DNA of 64,000 nucleotides from Lepidodermella squamata (taxonomy: Eukaryota > Gastrotricha): NCBI GenBank assembly GCA_047495785.1, contig JBLDXI010000028.1:1178001-1242000 (forward strand), given 5' to 3'. Position numbers and translations under genes: made by a program. Shown in pieces: positions 46,901 through 60,444 of this stretch. The notes below the pieces were generated by a model. That model did not search any database. It was not told the origin of the DNA and saw only the letters and a program-made list of their open reading frames with translations. Numbering within the stretch: position 1 is the first letter of the stretch; each line of letters begins with the position of its first letter.

Positions 46901-49900
46901 CGTGGATCAAAGCGCTAGAATCAGCGACTTCAGCCATGACTTGCGAATCACTGAGGCGCCTCCACCTTAACACGCTAGGCGACGGCGAGGCGGTGGCTTC
47001 ACATCGCAGCACTGCACTCGAGCCTTCAACAACTGAAATCGGGCCTTTTGTGACGGTAAGCTCAGGTGGGTAGAGCACTTCGACGCCGATGGCGATTTCT
47101 TTTTCGCCGACTGAATTCGAAGCCCGGCAGATCAACGTTCCAGCATCGGTGCGTTCGACCCGGAATTGGTAGGCGCCATCACGGGATAAAGTGTGTTCAC
47201 CAGCGCCCATTGGCCCACCCGGTCTGAGCCAGACCAGGCTGCTGACTGGTGGGTTGGCCTTGGCTGAGCAATGGACTGAAGCTGTAGTGCCGAGACGAGC
47301 TCGAAGACGTTCGGGCGGATTGACCGACAGAATTGGAGCATCTAAAAAGTAATTATTACAATACAATTTCCGTCATTTTCTTCGTAGGAATTCAGGCAAT
47401 TAATTTTATCGATTTTTCAATTTATAATCGCGTTTCAAGAGTGTCTGGCAGTGATTGCTTCTTCATCACCAATAGCGTGGTGTCGTCAATTAATTGGACC
47501 GGTCAAGTTGTCTGTGTTGCTTCTCGAGCCCGCAGCGGTGAAGCGCCCGAAGCTCACGTGCCTATCGCGGCGTGACACCTTAAACCGCCTAATTACAACG
47601 AACAAGGCCGCGCGTGCGTTGAAAATCTCAAACACACACCTCTGCCGCGCCTATAATTACGCCAATAATAATAATACTCAACAGTAATAGGCAATTATTT
47701 GCGGCTTTTGTTTGACGACGCAAAACGCGAAAAACGCCGCGCACAAAACACTGTTGCAACTACTAATAATAAAAGTAATAAGCCGCGCTTATTTTTTCCT
47801 GGCGTCGGCCGCCCTACAATAAACAATAGGATGTGATTTGTTGGGCTAAATTGCCGGGGCGCTCAATTTCAATTACTCTAAATTGCGAACGACAACGGAA
47901 GTCGCTTGTTGTTATTATTATTTTTAGCTCACTGCGTCAATAATAACAATAAAAACGTAAAATCAATAAACAACGCTGCTGCTGCTGCTGCTTTACCCAG
48001 ATTTTTTCCCTCCTCCCATTTGAGGAAATTAATTATTCACTATCTTGGAATGCCTCAGTCCGCGGAATTTTTGCGTGTTTGCCGAGGCAAAGGTGAAATT
48101 GACACGGCCGAGCGATAAACACGCGACGTAACAGCCGGCGCCGACACAAGATCGAGCGGCCTTAATTAGGCCGGCTAGCACCTGAGCCCGCTGAAGAGGC
48201 TCTTATGACAACAAAAGACACGCGCGCCGCGCAACGGCAAACATCCTCTCCACCTGCTGCCTGATTTCGCAACACTAAATAAATAAATAATCCCAAAACT
48301 TACATTCAACGCGCAGCGGTTCGACAGCTCGAATCGGAGCGGCGAGCAATTGGTGAGTTACCGAACACACGACGTCCGAAGCGTCGTCGTCGGGCGTTGC
48401 GTAGAAACTGAGTGTCGACCACGTAGCGCCGAATCGCGACGTTTCGCCGGCGATTTGAGCATCGGCGCCGTCGCTGAATTTAACGCCGTTCGAACGTGAC
48501 CAGCCGAGTTGCGGCGCCGGGTTGCCGCCAAAGCTTGAGCAGTTGAAGGTGACACGCTGTCCAGCTCGGATAGACGTAACGTTAGCACCAACTCGCAATA
48601 AAGTTGGCTCAGAAGGCAGGACTAAAAAAATGAGAAACATAATCAATAAAAATTCCTCCTTAATATCTTTTTCTTTCATTTATCTTCAATCTGTTTCTTC
48701 ACATATGTCGGGCGATTTCTTAAAATCATTGCAGATGTTCGGAAGAAGAACAGCCGATTTATATGTCAGATTGCCGCTAATCGGCGTGTCCCTGCGCAGG
48801 ATTTAACGGGGTCGTTTAGCGTTCACTTTGACGCAGCCGACAAAGCGTAACAAAAGTTGATCACTTGCTATTTAATGCGGGGCAGTTCAGTCTGAACTGA
48901 CTCTCGGGGCCAATCTAATTTGACCATCTAGCACGAGCGCGTATGGCGCTTCCGTTCTAATGAATCCGTAATTGATGCATTAATTACACGACAGGGCGCG
49001 TACGCACTGAAATTTCTCGCGGCTTTGACACAATTACGACGGGTCATCATCTCGATAAGAGTAATCCGCGCCGAGTACAAGCCGCCTCATCCGGCACGAC
49101 GCCGGACACTAGACATGACAGCGTCTAATTTCACACGATTTCCGAGCACCGCTGCGCACCGAGCTTCTTCGACTCTCTCCGAATCAGGTGACCCCTATGG
49201 CTTGGGCTCGGTAAACATTGCACAGATAGTTCGTGTTGACTTACAATTAAGTGTTGGCGCGCGCGAAGAAGACGAGGCAGCAAACACACTTAACGCCGAT
49301 GTTTTCATTCGAGCCCGAGTTGCGCAATCAAAGCGGTTAAGCCGCTCCGACCGATCGCGATAATTGCAGGCTGGTGTAATAAAACGGGCTAAATAACAAT
49401 TTGATACAGTCCAGATCCCCGCCGGCGTCTGGAGCTGCACGAGCGCGCTGCCTCAGAGAAATCAGATAACCGGTGCGAGAAGGCGCGCGGCGAGGAAGTG
49501 ATAAACAAAAAGACGGCCAGCAAAATTTTGCTACACCTCGCGGCTAAATTAACAGCTGCGCGAAGAGCGTTGCGTAACGCTACAAATCGGCTCACATTTC
49601 CCTGTCATGTTATTTTTCTTCATCAAACACGTGTGCGAAAAGAAAGATATTTCGCTCGGCCAACAAATCAGGCCAGTGAGTAAACAGCAATAATAATAAT
49701 TGGGCGCGCGCGACGCACGTGTTCTAACAAACAGGAATGTCGGTTTTATTGCCAAGCTGCGCGTATTTATTACTAATGCAGAGATGGGGCTTTTAGATAG
49801 CGCTAATAATGCACATCGATAAGGCAGGTAGGTAGGCATTGTGTGTGTCAACACGCGTATTTGAACTGCTATCGACCCGGCCGGGGCCAAATGGCAGAAA

Positions 49901-50643
49901 CTTTCGGTCTGCAGCTGCGAATTCAAGTGGGCCAGACGACCGACTGACTGACTAAACCCGAAAAACAACCGATAAGGCAGGCTTGGCTGGGGGTGATCAA
50001 GAGAGGACAAATACACGCAGCGGCTATCAGCACGACCCCGGGACCTAAATCGGACACTCAACGGAGGCGCGGCGTTTGAGATGAGGATACAACAATAACT
50101 ACTAGACAACCCGCTGACAAGTCACGCCCGGTGAAACATGCCTATCAACACGCATTTCCCACGGCGTTTTCAATGAATAAATGAAATGAAAAAAAATAAC
50201 AACTACTCACCAAGAACTGTCAATTTCGCCTCGGCCCACGGGTTGCTGCCGACCTTGCAGATGTAAACGGCTTCGTCGTCACGAGTCACATTAGCAATGA
50301 CTAAATTAAGATGGCCGAGCGATGTTATCCGCGGGCTCAATTCATGGCTCCGTAACAAAACGCCGTTACCACTAAACGAAACGAAAAAAAACTAATTAGC
50401 AAAGAAAATGAGATGAATAGCTGAATCTTACCCAGTCAAAAGCATGTTCATATCAGTAGAGGACTGGCTGTCGTATCGCACATTCCAAGTGACGACTACA
50501 GCCGGATTTGAGACGTTGCAGGTGAAGGTGACAGTTTCGCCCTCGACCGCCACCTGATCGACAGGTTTCGTGTACGAATAGTTAGCAACGCTAACCGCTG
50601 TCAGCAACAAAACAGGTACAATGAAGCGGCAGCGATTAAACAT
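43961..50643 (-). CDS. Ig/FN3 transmembrane adhesion receptor, echinoid/nephrin-like (short N-terminal form)
   Basis: Six exons close in frame: 50432-50643, 50211-50371, 48304-48621, 46830-47341, 45836-46565 and 43961-45624 (1,198 aa). Signal peptide about 1-20, seven Ig-like domains, one FN3, a membrane span (about 29 aa ending VCRRRK) and a cytoplasmic tail of about 195 aa rich in His, Ser and Gln. The tail ends in EVVV, a likely PDZ-binding motif. Linker phrases VLYPPE and VLYPPGK are typical of nephrin/echinoid-type receptors. Seven Ig plus FN3 plus a PDZ-type end best fits Echinoid, but nephrin/hibris-like cannot be excluded. The last Ig lacks both canonical cysteines. Exon 3 can also be joined in phase to an alternative upstream exon set (54463-55796). 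Confidence 0.88.
46566..46829 (-). repeat. GATCA-rich intron
   Basis: This intron contains more than a dozen degenerate units of the type TCAGATCAAA/TTGATCA. It is a simple diverged repeat with an unusual density of GATC. Confidence 0.6.
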
Positions 50644-53178
50644 CGCGTTTCAATAAAAAACGCGCTCGAGATGAATAATAAATTACACGTTGTTTTTCTT
50701 TAAAAAGCGAAACAAGTCATAAAAATAATGTAAAAATTAAGCTGGATTTTTCACAATAAAAGTGAAACTCGACAACGCGACGCGAGAAGCTGTGACATTT
50801 TGGGAGTTGTGGGTGTGAAGATATCGAGTGACTGGAATACATTATAATGATATCACTATAGAAAAAGAAGCTGTCTATTTCAATAAATTCTCAGCTACAA
50901 CTAGGTCATAATAATAATAAACAAGTCGGGCGCTCATTTCGTGGAATGTGTATGTCGGCGACTAATTTGAAAGTCGAGCGACGAAATTTCGAGCTTGACC
51001 TATTTAGCCACGAGAGCAATTAAGGCAAAAATTTTTGGGCGGTTGCCCAGCACACACACACACATGCATGCAAATAACGGCGATACTGCGCGCACACGAC
51101 TGTTTCACAACGCACATATGTATCTCGACGCTGATTGGCCAGGCCGGCCTGATAATTATGCGCGTGCGCGTTTCATCGATTTGTTTACCCGAGGTCAGTG
51201 AGCGAGCTGCTTGCTATGTACTATTACTACTCTTACCAGCTCGGGAGTGGTGGTTCTAAGTAACAAGACGACAACGGAGAAAATGTCTCGCCGGCGTTGT
51301 TGTCGGCCTCATTACGATAGAAGAAGATGCGGCTAAGGCATTTATCTATTTGCTACTTTATTTGCGAGTGTCGCGTAACAAAAACCAACCCGCCCTGTTT
51401 ATTGCCGCGCGTGTCTGCCTCAAAAGGGCGGCCAAAAAATTAGACTCGGCTATAATTATTCTACACATGCAAATAAAAATAAACGAGGGCCAAGCCTGGC
51501 GACGATGATGAAGAAAAATTACTTTATGAAAGAGAAGGCGCAAATATTTAGAAAAATCTACCTGCGAGGCTTTTCACACACAGAGCGCAAAAAGCGCACG
51601 TGGAAAATTATCGCGTTAATAATGCGCACGAGCGTAAACAATAATTTTTTGAAATATTGAGACGACTATTATACTTATACTTAGATACGTATACCTGCCG
51701 CGTAAAACGCACCTTTACTTAGTATACGAAAAAAGAGTAAATATTTTATAAAACCCAAGTTGAATTAATTTTAGCCAAATGTTAAAATGCAACAACTAGT
51801 AGCTGCTGGCAGCATTTTGCGCGGTCGTTGTGAAAATTGAGCTTGAACAGCAAACAACGCGGAGAACCATTTGGCGCCGAGCGCGGTTAAACACTCGTCA
51901 GGCGCCACCTTAACAACGGGGGCGCGTCGTAACTGTGTCGTTTGACAACAGCAGGCGTGCTTGTTAGAGCGTTTCTTGTCAAGTAGGGCCCATCGTCCAG
52001 GAAAATGGATATCCTGAGCGCGTTTCTCAATGGCACTTGAGCGTTAAGTGAAGGGTTAATTACTTGCTTTAAAAGCCACTGACTAAACAATTGAGGCCAT
52101 GCGTGGGCCTCATGTTCTTGTTCCAGGGTGCGGTGATAAAATTAACGCAAACAAATTTCACGCACGCATCTCTCTCTCTTGAAATGGTGATAATTTCTGA
52201 GCAAATTTGCCAATTGCATTTTCAAAGGCAACATTTGGCTCGGCTGCCATTTCCGAGATATTTCGGTTAGGCAACCTCATAGATACTTAGTGAATAGGAA
52301 TAGCTGCTCCATTTCTTTGGAAGGGCGATATATTCAGAATCGATCAGGAATGCTGAGAAGGGACTATAAATGAATTCTTTCCAAAATGTATACCAGCGGA
52401 AAATAAGACCGCATTGAGTCAGATAATTACTTTTCCTATAGCACCCAAAAACGCCCAGTAAAAGTGGCAAGTGGGAATGGACGAAACTTCGAAGCTTCTT
52501 CAACCATCTAAAAATGATTTCCATCTAAAGATTAGGCTGGGACAAGCCAAACTGAGCTTTATATAAATTTTTAGGTATCTCTGTATCGAGGAGCACCATC
52601 TCCAAGCGATTTTTCAAAGACTGAAAATTACAATTTGCTATTTTTCGGGCTCAATTCTTTCAAGTTGGAGCTTTGAAATATAAAGATAACGAATTGAGTC
52701 CTAGGTTCATCAAATTTCAAGGTCAAAGGAAGGTAAAAACCTATTGTAATGAATAGTGGCAAGTGTGTGGATTGTGGATATATCTTCCTGGTATGTAACA
52801 GTTTTCATGATTTTGCGTTTGTTTTCGATTTTCCAAGGCTGTAGATCCTAAATTGAGTCATAGAAAGGCAAAATAGCTAGCTACCTTAAATCTCAAGATC
52901 AACAAGAAGAACTGCCCAACGATGATCTGAGCATTCGAGTTAGCTATAGGAATCTAGCTCAAACTTAAAAAGCTAGAAGCTTCTCACCAGCTTTCAAGAA
53001 GGATGGAAGCATAATGAAGGTTTCATAAGTGTCTATTCACAATCCACGAGAAAATCTGTCGAAAAAGGGTAAAAAGGAATCGCCAAGATCCAAGTCGAAG
53101 AAATTCGTACCCCTTTCAATTTATGATGAAAGATGGGACTGAAGTCATAACGCTCAGTGAGGAGAAAAAATTACGAAC

Positions 53179-53499
53179 ATGTTATTCTTTAGATTATTTA
53201 GATTGAAGGGAAAAAAGTACCAAAATGAAATGGCCTTAATCGCTCTAAAAATTAAAGGGGCGAGGGACGAAATCCCGATGAATCCGGATATTAAAAGCGA
53301 TTCTAGAATAATTGCTTTCGCCGTTGAAAACGTGTATAAACCAGATTCAGAGCAGATTAAATATCGTTTTGATCTAACGATCGGAACGCAGCACTTTTTT
53401 ATGGCGGCTAAAGGTGTGTGGCAAACAGATGACCTGCAAATCTGTTTTTCCCATTTTAATGGCCAAGTGATGGTGTGGATTTTAATTAAGCAAGAATAA
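53179..53499 (+). CDS. Small hypothetical protein inside receptor intron
   Basis: Single open frame of 106 aa on the strand opposite the Ig receptor, in its long-form intron. The sequence is non-repetitive and looks like a mixed alpha/beta fold (FDLTIGTQHFFMAAKGVW; LQICFSHFNGQVMVWILIK). No signal peptide, no known motif. The start ATG is arbitrary. It could be a real small gene or chance. Confidence 0.3.
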   Translation: MLFFRLFRLKGKKYQNEMALIALKIKGARDEIPMNPDIKSDSRIIAFAVENVYKPDSEQIKYRFDLTIGTQHFFMAAKGVWQTDDLQICFSHFNGQVMVWILIKQE

Positions 53500-54462
53500 A
53501 AACACAGGTATAATATTAATGAGTAAGCGGCGCTAAAAGCCACAAATGTGCCGGATGTTTTCAGGCAATAAAAATCTGGCCCGACATATTGCACCCGTCG
53601 GTGCGTGACCCAAAAAATAATGAGCGCCGCGCCGCGCCAAAATATGCGCAATAAAAAGTTTCATGAAATAATCTGACCCATACACACTGATCAAGTGTTA
53701 TATCGCGTAAATGAATTACCGGCAAAGTGACCGGTAGCAAATTCGTAGTTTGGCAGGAATAAAAAACATATAGGGTGACCAAAGCGTGGAACGGACGCGC
53801 TCGGGTGAGTGCGCGGCGCCCCGATTTATATTATTACACGCATCCGGTACTAGGCCGAATATACACACGTCTTAATAATCGTAATGTAATATTTTCCAGA
53901 GCACTACATCAATCAAATTGCGATGCGTTTGTATATTATACTACATACATGAAGCCGAGATGCATTATACAGACTTCGATATGTTGTTTGTTGTTGTTGT
54001 TGTTGTGTTTCGTGTTTTGTGGTCAGTCATCGGCGTCATTACTAAGTATTTTCTTAGGCCAAGTAAATTATATGTATAAAAGGGTGGAACTAATGCGCGA
54101 AAATAAATGCGCGCTAAGAGATGCCGCGCCACGCTTCGAGTGCGATGATAATGATTGAGACCAAGCCGCAAAAATTAACAAGTGCACTAGAGACGTGGTC
54201 CTTTATTCGCTTATTAATAATAAATAATTATCTATTTGTAAGAAAACAAGATTTTTTCGAAGATTTAAAGACCTAGATGGAACGAATAAGCAAACGAAGT
54301 TGAGTCGATTGATATATGTCTCTAAGTACGTCCCAAAAACTCGGAAATAGCCGTTTTTATAAGATTTAATATTTTATGACTTGTTTCGCACTGGAGAAAT
54401 AATTTTTCGGTAACAAACATGTAAGTCGCGCAAAAACAGTAGCGAAATTGAGGGTGACTTAC

Positions 54463-55796
54463 GAGGCTGAACGACGAAACGTCGCGGGGCTGCCGAGCTG
54501 GTTGCGCCGAGTTCGTTCTTGTAAAAACACGTCCACGACTCGCCAACGTCTTCGCCAGCTTCGGTTTGCGCACTCCGACCGCGTTGCTGTTGCCTGTTGC
54601 TTGCGCGCGACGACGGTGACGTTTTAATTACCATTTCACGCTGACCTGCAATTATTGTTTACATGCCAAAAAAACAACTTGTTAAAAAACCGCAAGTTTA
54701 CGTAACATTTAAGTTGATGAAAAATATTGACAAATATAAGTGGAAAAATTATTTGTTATGAAGTAAAAAATGAAGTAAAATGAGCAGATACCATTAAAAT
54801 GATACCCAACATAAAAAAATTCCAAAAAATAAATGAAAAATTAACTAAATTGAGACAAAAAATCCAACTGAAGCGAAATTTTAGAAAAAAAATTGAAGTT
54901 TTTCTCACCTGTACAACATTCGCCGGTGTCATCCTGACCACGTCGCCATCTCCAAACTGGAATAGCCGGTGGCCACCCGGGATCACCGATCAGGTGGCAC
55001 TGAAGCGATACGGCCTGGCCTTCTGTAAAAAATTCCAATTAAATCTCTCTTCAAATAAATTATTGTCAGAACGCTAACCTGTAACGAAGTAGTTATCGTT
55101 CGAAGATTCGGGTAACAACATTGGGGCTCCAACAGGGGCGTAGGCAATCCGCAAACGGGTCACATGTCGCCACACAATGCGCTCATTAAAAAGCAACTCG
55201 CACTCGAACACACCTGAAGAAAAAATAAATTAATTGCGCGTGGGAAAATAGTTCAAATTCGTTTATTTTTCGCGTATTTAGACACATATATATCCGGAAC
55301 GAGGGCAATGTGGCGAATCGAATGGTATATAACTCTAATTACGTAAAATTTCGTCGACAAATTCGATTTTTTTCACGGTTCATTGCGTAATTTAATTTTT
55401 TTGGTCTCGTTGTTTACCTGCATCGTAGCGTGACGCTTTCGGGATGTCCAAGTTGAGTTGGCCCTGGTGTTCATTTGACAGAATCGTGACGTTGTTGCGC
55501 AACCAGCGCATCGAATAACCGCGGTAATCGGCTATCGACGGCGCGAGTGTGGCGGCAAATCGGCTGGCACGTGGCGCCGCGGCTCGGTGGTCGCACGCCA
55601 GCGAAACGGGTTCATACTCGCGAGCCGTTACCTGATCGATGCCCCCTCCGCTTTGAAGGGCAGGTGTTTGGACGGCGGCAACGGCGGTGGGTGACAGCAC
55701 CAAAATGACACCCGTCACCACAAGGCTGAGCAGAAGGCGACATACACCTGGATTGTCGTCAAAATGTAACGGATTATAGTTGTGTAATAAAATCAT
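54463..55796 (-). CDS. Alternative 5' exons of the Ig receptor (long form): two Ig domains
   Basis: Four minus-strand exons fit in frame: 55418-55796, 55079-55213, 54909-55022 and 54463-54645, each ending in phase 1. They encode a start with a hydrophobic leader (about residues 17-41) and two Ig-like domains (SMRWLRNN...SRYDAGVFECEL and VSLQCHLIGDPGWPP...GESWTCFYKNELG). No downstream stop or terminal exon was found on its own. The last exon's phase 1 donor matches the phase 1 acceptor at 48621, giving a 1,344-aa protein with eight Ig domains plus FN3. It cannot splice to the second short-form exon, which needs phase 2. So it is either an alternative promoter of the receptor gene or a separate truncated gene. 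Confidence 0.7.
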
Positions 55797-58700
55797 CTAT
55801 AAGTCAGAGTTCGAAAATGGAAATCAAATAATTTTTACGGGCGCGACGTAACTTCCTGAACGTCGGAAAACGAACGGCTGTAAAAACATGTACGACGTGT
55901 GAAAACACGGCGGCTTTGCTCACTGGATAACTAACGGTCGAGTTAGGGTAAACAAAAACATACGAGGCTATATTCATCGGCTCATCCCTTATATCTATCG
56001 ATGATGTGTGTGCTTAGAGGCCGATGTGGTCACTCTCACGGCCTGACGATGACATGTTGTTGACGTTTCGACACCCGTGCGGTTGTAGCAAATGGGGCCT
56101 GATATTATTGCCGTTATCGGCGCCTATACTCAATAATAATGTTTAGCTCTACATCTAGTCGAGTGTTGTCAAGACGTTTATCGAGTTGTTTGTCACAAAC
56201 ATGTTGGCCAACAACTGCTGACGGGCCGTGTAAACCCCAATATAACCGATAAAAGGTCGCCAACATCTGCACTTGCGGTTTCAGATAAAGTTGAAGAGAA
56301 CAAAATCAGACAAATTCGAAAATACGAATCCCGAAAATATCTAATAATACCTAAATAAAAATTTAATAGCGAGCAAAATTATATAAAAAAAATAAAGAAA
56401 AAATGCAAAAATATTCAGTAAAATTTTGGATTCGATCTAAATATTCTAAAAAAATTGAAAAAAACGAAAATGAAAACTATGGAGCCAAAGGTGCAAGCTT
56501 CACACCTGCGCAAATTTGCAAAATATTGGTCACTTTTCAATGGCTTTCACGAAAATAGAAAGCAATCAGATCCGGGAATCACTCGGGAATTTCGCAGCTC
56601 ACGTTTGTGTACTTTCATTATTTTTGAAATTACCTTTGAAATTCCTAAAATCCTCTCTAAATTCCAAGCCTAATAACTAACTTTGGCTGGATCAAGGTGG
56701 ATTTAAAAAAAAATCCGCCTTAATTTAAACAAATTATTGATGCCCTGTACCAAGTTTCTCAGCACCCCTTATCGAATAGCATAGCGAAGCTCTGACCTGA
56801 TTTTGTATGTCCCCTTTTATTTATTTGAACGGATAAAAATAATATATTTTTACCTTGGTTTGATGCTATCCAAATGCCTGATTGTAACGGCATTACAAGC
56901 TGAATATTCGCAAATAAAAAAGGATTTATGGATCAATCAAGACCCAATCAGTCTCGATAAATCGGCTTTAATATTAACAGGATTAATAATTTTTCTACAA
57001 AAATGCGCGAAAAATTGTAACGAAATTATGAATAATAATAACGCGAATAAAAGTGACGTTGAATTATCGCGAGCTAATAACGCGCAATGATGATGCTGGC
57101 AGCAGACAAATGAATGAAGTCGTCGTCGGCATGATGAGTCACCGTGTTGCGGCTTGTTGCGCTTCGAGCGACATTCAAGAGAGGCGTAAAGTATTTCGCG
57201 CGCCGGCAAGGCGACGGATAGGAACTAAGTACTGCGCGCGCGTTAATACTTATAATATTCGTCTTCATTTCGAGAGGTCGCGACCAGCGCGAAAGAGAGA
57301 CAAGCGATTTCTCCGCTCGCACTTGGTGTTTGTATAAAAGATCGAGGCGCAAGAATTTTCAAGCTAAATCCCGAACACGCATCACAAAGGAGCCGCCATG
57401 AAATTTTAATAAAGGCGGACGTGATCGCGCCTTGGCAGGAGCCGATTGACACCGCGAGAAAGGGTCATCTAAGGCTATACTACCATTCTAATCTCCCACG
57501 CCCATATTCTCTATATACACAAAAATAATGGCCAGTGTTTTAAATAGTAATGAATTCATCGTAAAAGGAATTAAACGCAGCTGCTGGCCTCGGGAATTTA
57601 TTTTTGAACTACATGCATCTCGCCAGGATCGATGATGCCGAGGAGTTGGGTAAAGTAAATAACGAGAGGCTGACGGATGATTCACCCGTCCTGCTTGCTG
57701 CAAGGTGCCACGAGACACGAAGCCTAAACAAAGTAGTAGCAGGCAGTGTCACCTATATGCGTATGGGTAAACATTAAGACGGCCAAAGTCTTATAATATG
57801 ATTGCGATAGTCGCGAAAATATTGTTGCGACTTGGGAGTCTCGCGACTCGCGTCCAACAACACGCCGCGGAGCAATAATAATCAAGCGTGTACGGAAATC
57901 GACTCGAACTCGCGGTTATATTCGTAGCAATTAATGACTGAACGAGAGACTGATGATGGCGACTGGCGATTTTTAGCTGTTGTTATTAGCCATTATTGGC
58001 TCGGTCAAACGGCGCCATAATAAGCTGCTGCTGTTGCTGGTCCGTCGAGGCGCGGAGTCAGTCACCCTGTGTTGTTAAATCAAATTAATTGACAAGCAGC
58101 GCCTCCGCTAAAATCGCCATCATTGCTGCGCGCTACACTTGGGTTCATTTGTCTGGGACATTCTTATAGTTCAGTACAAAATCTAAGCATGGCTAAAATT
58201 AGAAAAAAATTACTACGACGAAATATACCCATGAGGATAAAATTTCGTAATACGATAACTATATTAGGCATGTTGCGTGCCGGTAAAAAAAATAAAATAT
58301 CCAATATATAAATAATATTTATAATACGCTAAAAATTCTGGGAAAATTGTCAAAAAAATTAAGCTGGATGTTCAATGATATTAATGTGGGATTATGGCCT
58401 GTATTAGAATATAGGGACAGTTGGAACCGAAAATTGCGCAAGTAATATTATGAGTTCATCGCCGGTTGATCGCCTTTTTTGCGCGGCTTGCAACGGCGAC
58501 ACGGCGACGCACCGGCGGCGCAGGTTATGCGCAGGTGACCCCGGCGACACGTCGCGCGCCGCGGCTTTGTGATGCGCGGCGGAAGAACGGAATAGTACCT
58601 GCGAAGAAGCAGAAGAAGATGGACAGCGACGACTATACAACCATCGTCATCATCATCATCAACGCCGCAGCCACAGTGTGAAAACAATGAAGTTCGAGTC

Positions 58701-60157
58701 GAAATACTTTTCTAGTACTATATCTTGATGGTTTGCGGGTACTTGGTACCACCAATATAGTCAACAGCCGCTCTTTCTCATCCGTCATTCCGTAGTCATA
58801 AAGACTTGCGCATATGACAGCGACGCGAGCCGCGCGACAATGGCGTTATTATTGTTATATGGCGTGTTAAATATTATTGGTCTTGGTGGCTGAGGTGTGG
58901 CGAAGAAGAGAGCAACTCGGCACCTTACCAGACATCATCAAAAATTTCTCGTGCGCTGCACCGGGACGCCATTAGCTATTCGGCGCTGTGTCCTCGGTCC
59001 CTCGCTCTCTTGCTCGCTCGCTCTGCTCTATCGTGTCACCGGTAATAATCTGATGGCCGGCTGAGAGAGTGGCCTAAAAACCGCAGCAACAGCTGTGCAT
59101 GGCTTCATTAAACTTTCATTACAATATCGCGAGGCGATAACGACTTGAACGAAGGCCTACCGAGCTGCCTGTGCGCCTAGACGTAAACATCAACAACGCC
59201 GCGAAAAATCGTAATTAATTCAATATAGTACCTAAATCGGGCGCTTCACGGGCCGTTGAAAAACTCGTGACGCTCGACTTGCAAAAATGTGAAAATAAAC
59301 GACGTGGGGTATGGCCGATCTGAGGTTGGCTGGGAGTGTGAAAATTCGTGTTGGAATAAGTGGCTCGTTTACTAGTCGAAATGTTGTTTTTGTTGCGTCG
59401 TATAGCAGTGGTGGTGGGTTATCGCGCCTTCGATTGCGTGTGCGCGCGCGCACGCCTCACCAATTTGCGCGCGACGAACGCACCCGCGATCTAATAACTA
59501 AATTGCGCGCACGGGACCCGGACACGCCGTTACGAAGCCGGCCCGGGTGGCCGTTTTACGTCTTAGACGGCTTATACGACTAAATCTCACCGGAAATTGA
59601 TGAGATGGAATTAATGCACAGACTCGATTATAACTCGCTAGCCCTGATATATTTGATTGAACGAACGAACGAAATATACCGGAAAACAAACAAACTGGTG
59701 GTCGGAAATTTAACAAAAACACATGGCCAGGAAATGATGACCCGCGTTACGTCACGCCATTTTCTCGCCCGCCGCTGCCTTTGACCCTAATGGCAATTTA
59801 ACGATTCGGCTCCGCTGCCAGATTCGCCTCAAATCACGCACATGTTCCGTCATTAAGAGCCAAGGCCCCGGCCCGCCGGTAATTACCCCGCCCGATATAC
59901 ACCGTTTTAAATCGTTTATTATATATATATATATTGGAAATTCACCGTTATTGTCAAATAAATACACAAGAAGAGCCGCGAGAGTGAGAGAAAGCGAAAG
60001 AGAGAGAGCAAGGCTTTTGTTTCGTTGTTTGGCCTCCGGATTATTAAGGCGGATGACTTAGCAGCAGTAAATTGCACGCACATGTGCGTAAATCAGTCAA
60101 TTATTACAGGATTATCACTACCCAGTAGCTTAACATTTCGAACACATCTCGTGAGAG
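55797..60157. other. Large intergenic region
   Basis: No exon supported over 4.3 kb. GC-rich and CpG-containing stretches (57.1-57.3, 58.4-59.5 kb) resemble promoter or CpG-rich sequence. Simple repeats include ATC/CATCAT near 58650 and TATATA near 59920. Confidence 0.45.
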
Positions 60158-60444
60158 TAAGGCAATGTATCAATTATACGCGGAATTGAATAGATTTTTT
60201 ATTTTGAATTATTTTAAAATCATGGCATCCTTGAAAGTTTCGAAAAGTGGCATTCCCATTGAAAATTCCAAAATTTGGTTCCGCTAAAAGTAAGACGCAA
60301 TAATTAGTAGCCAAATTCTCCAAAGATATTCTCGTGTAAGGCCTCGTGATTACTTTGAGAACCCTTCTCAGTCATGTTTTAACAAAAAATTTCAAATTGT
60401 GAATGATATTTTGTATTCTGAATTAATTTTCTTAATTATTAGGG
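60158..60444. repeat. Left arm of a perfect 287-bp inverted repeat
   Basis: Exact reverse complement of 60978-61264 as far as I can read. It covers the last 53 nt of perilipin coding sequence, including its stop codon, and the 3' flank. Confidence 0.9.

Noticed and set aside
48040-48120. Coding exon after the GCT repeat near 47980
   Set aside because: No splice sites fit, and the region is intronic in the receptor model.
51050-51070. CA dinucleotide repeat as a functional element
   Set aside because: A short ordinary microsatellite in an intron.
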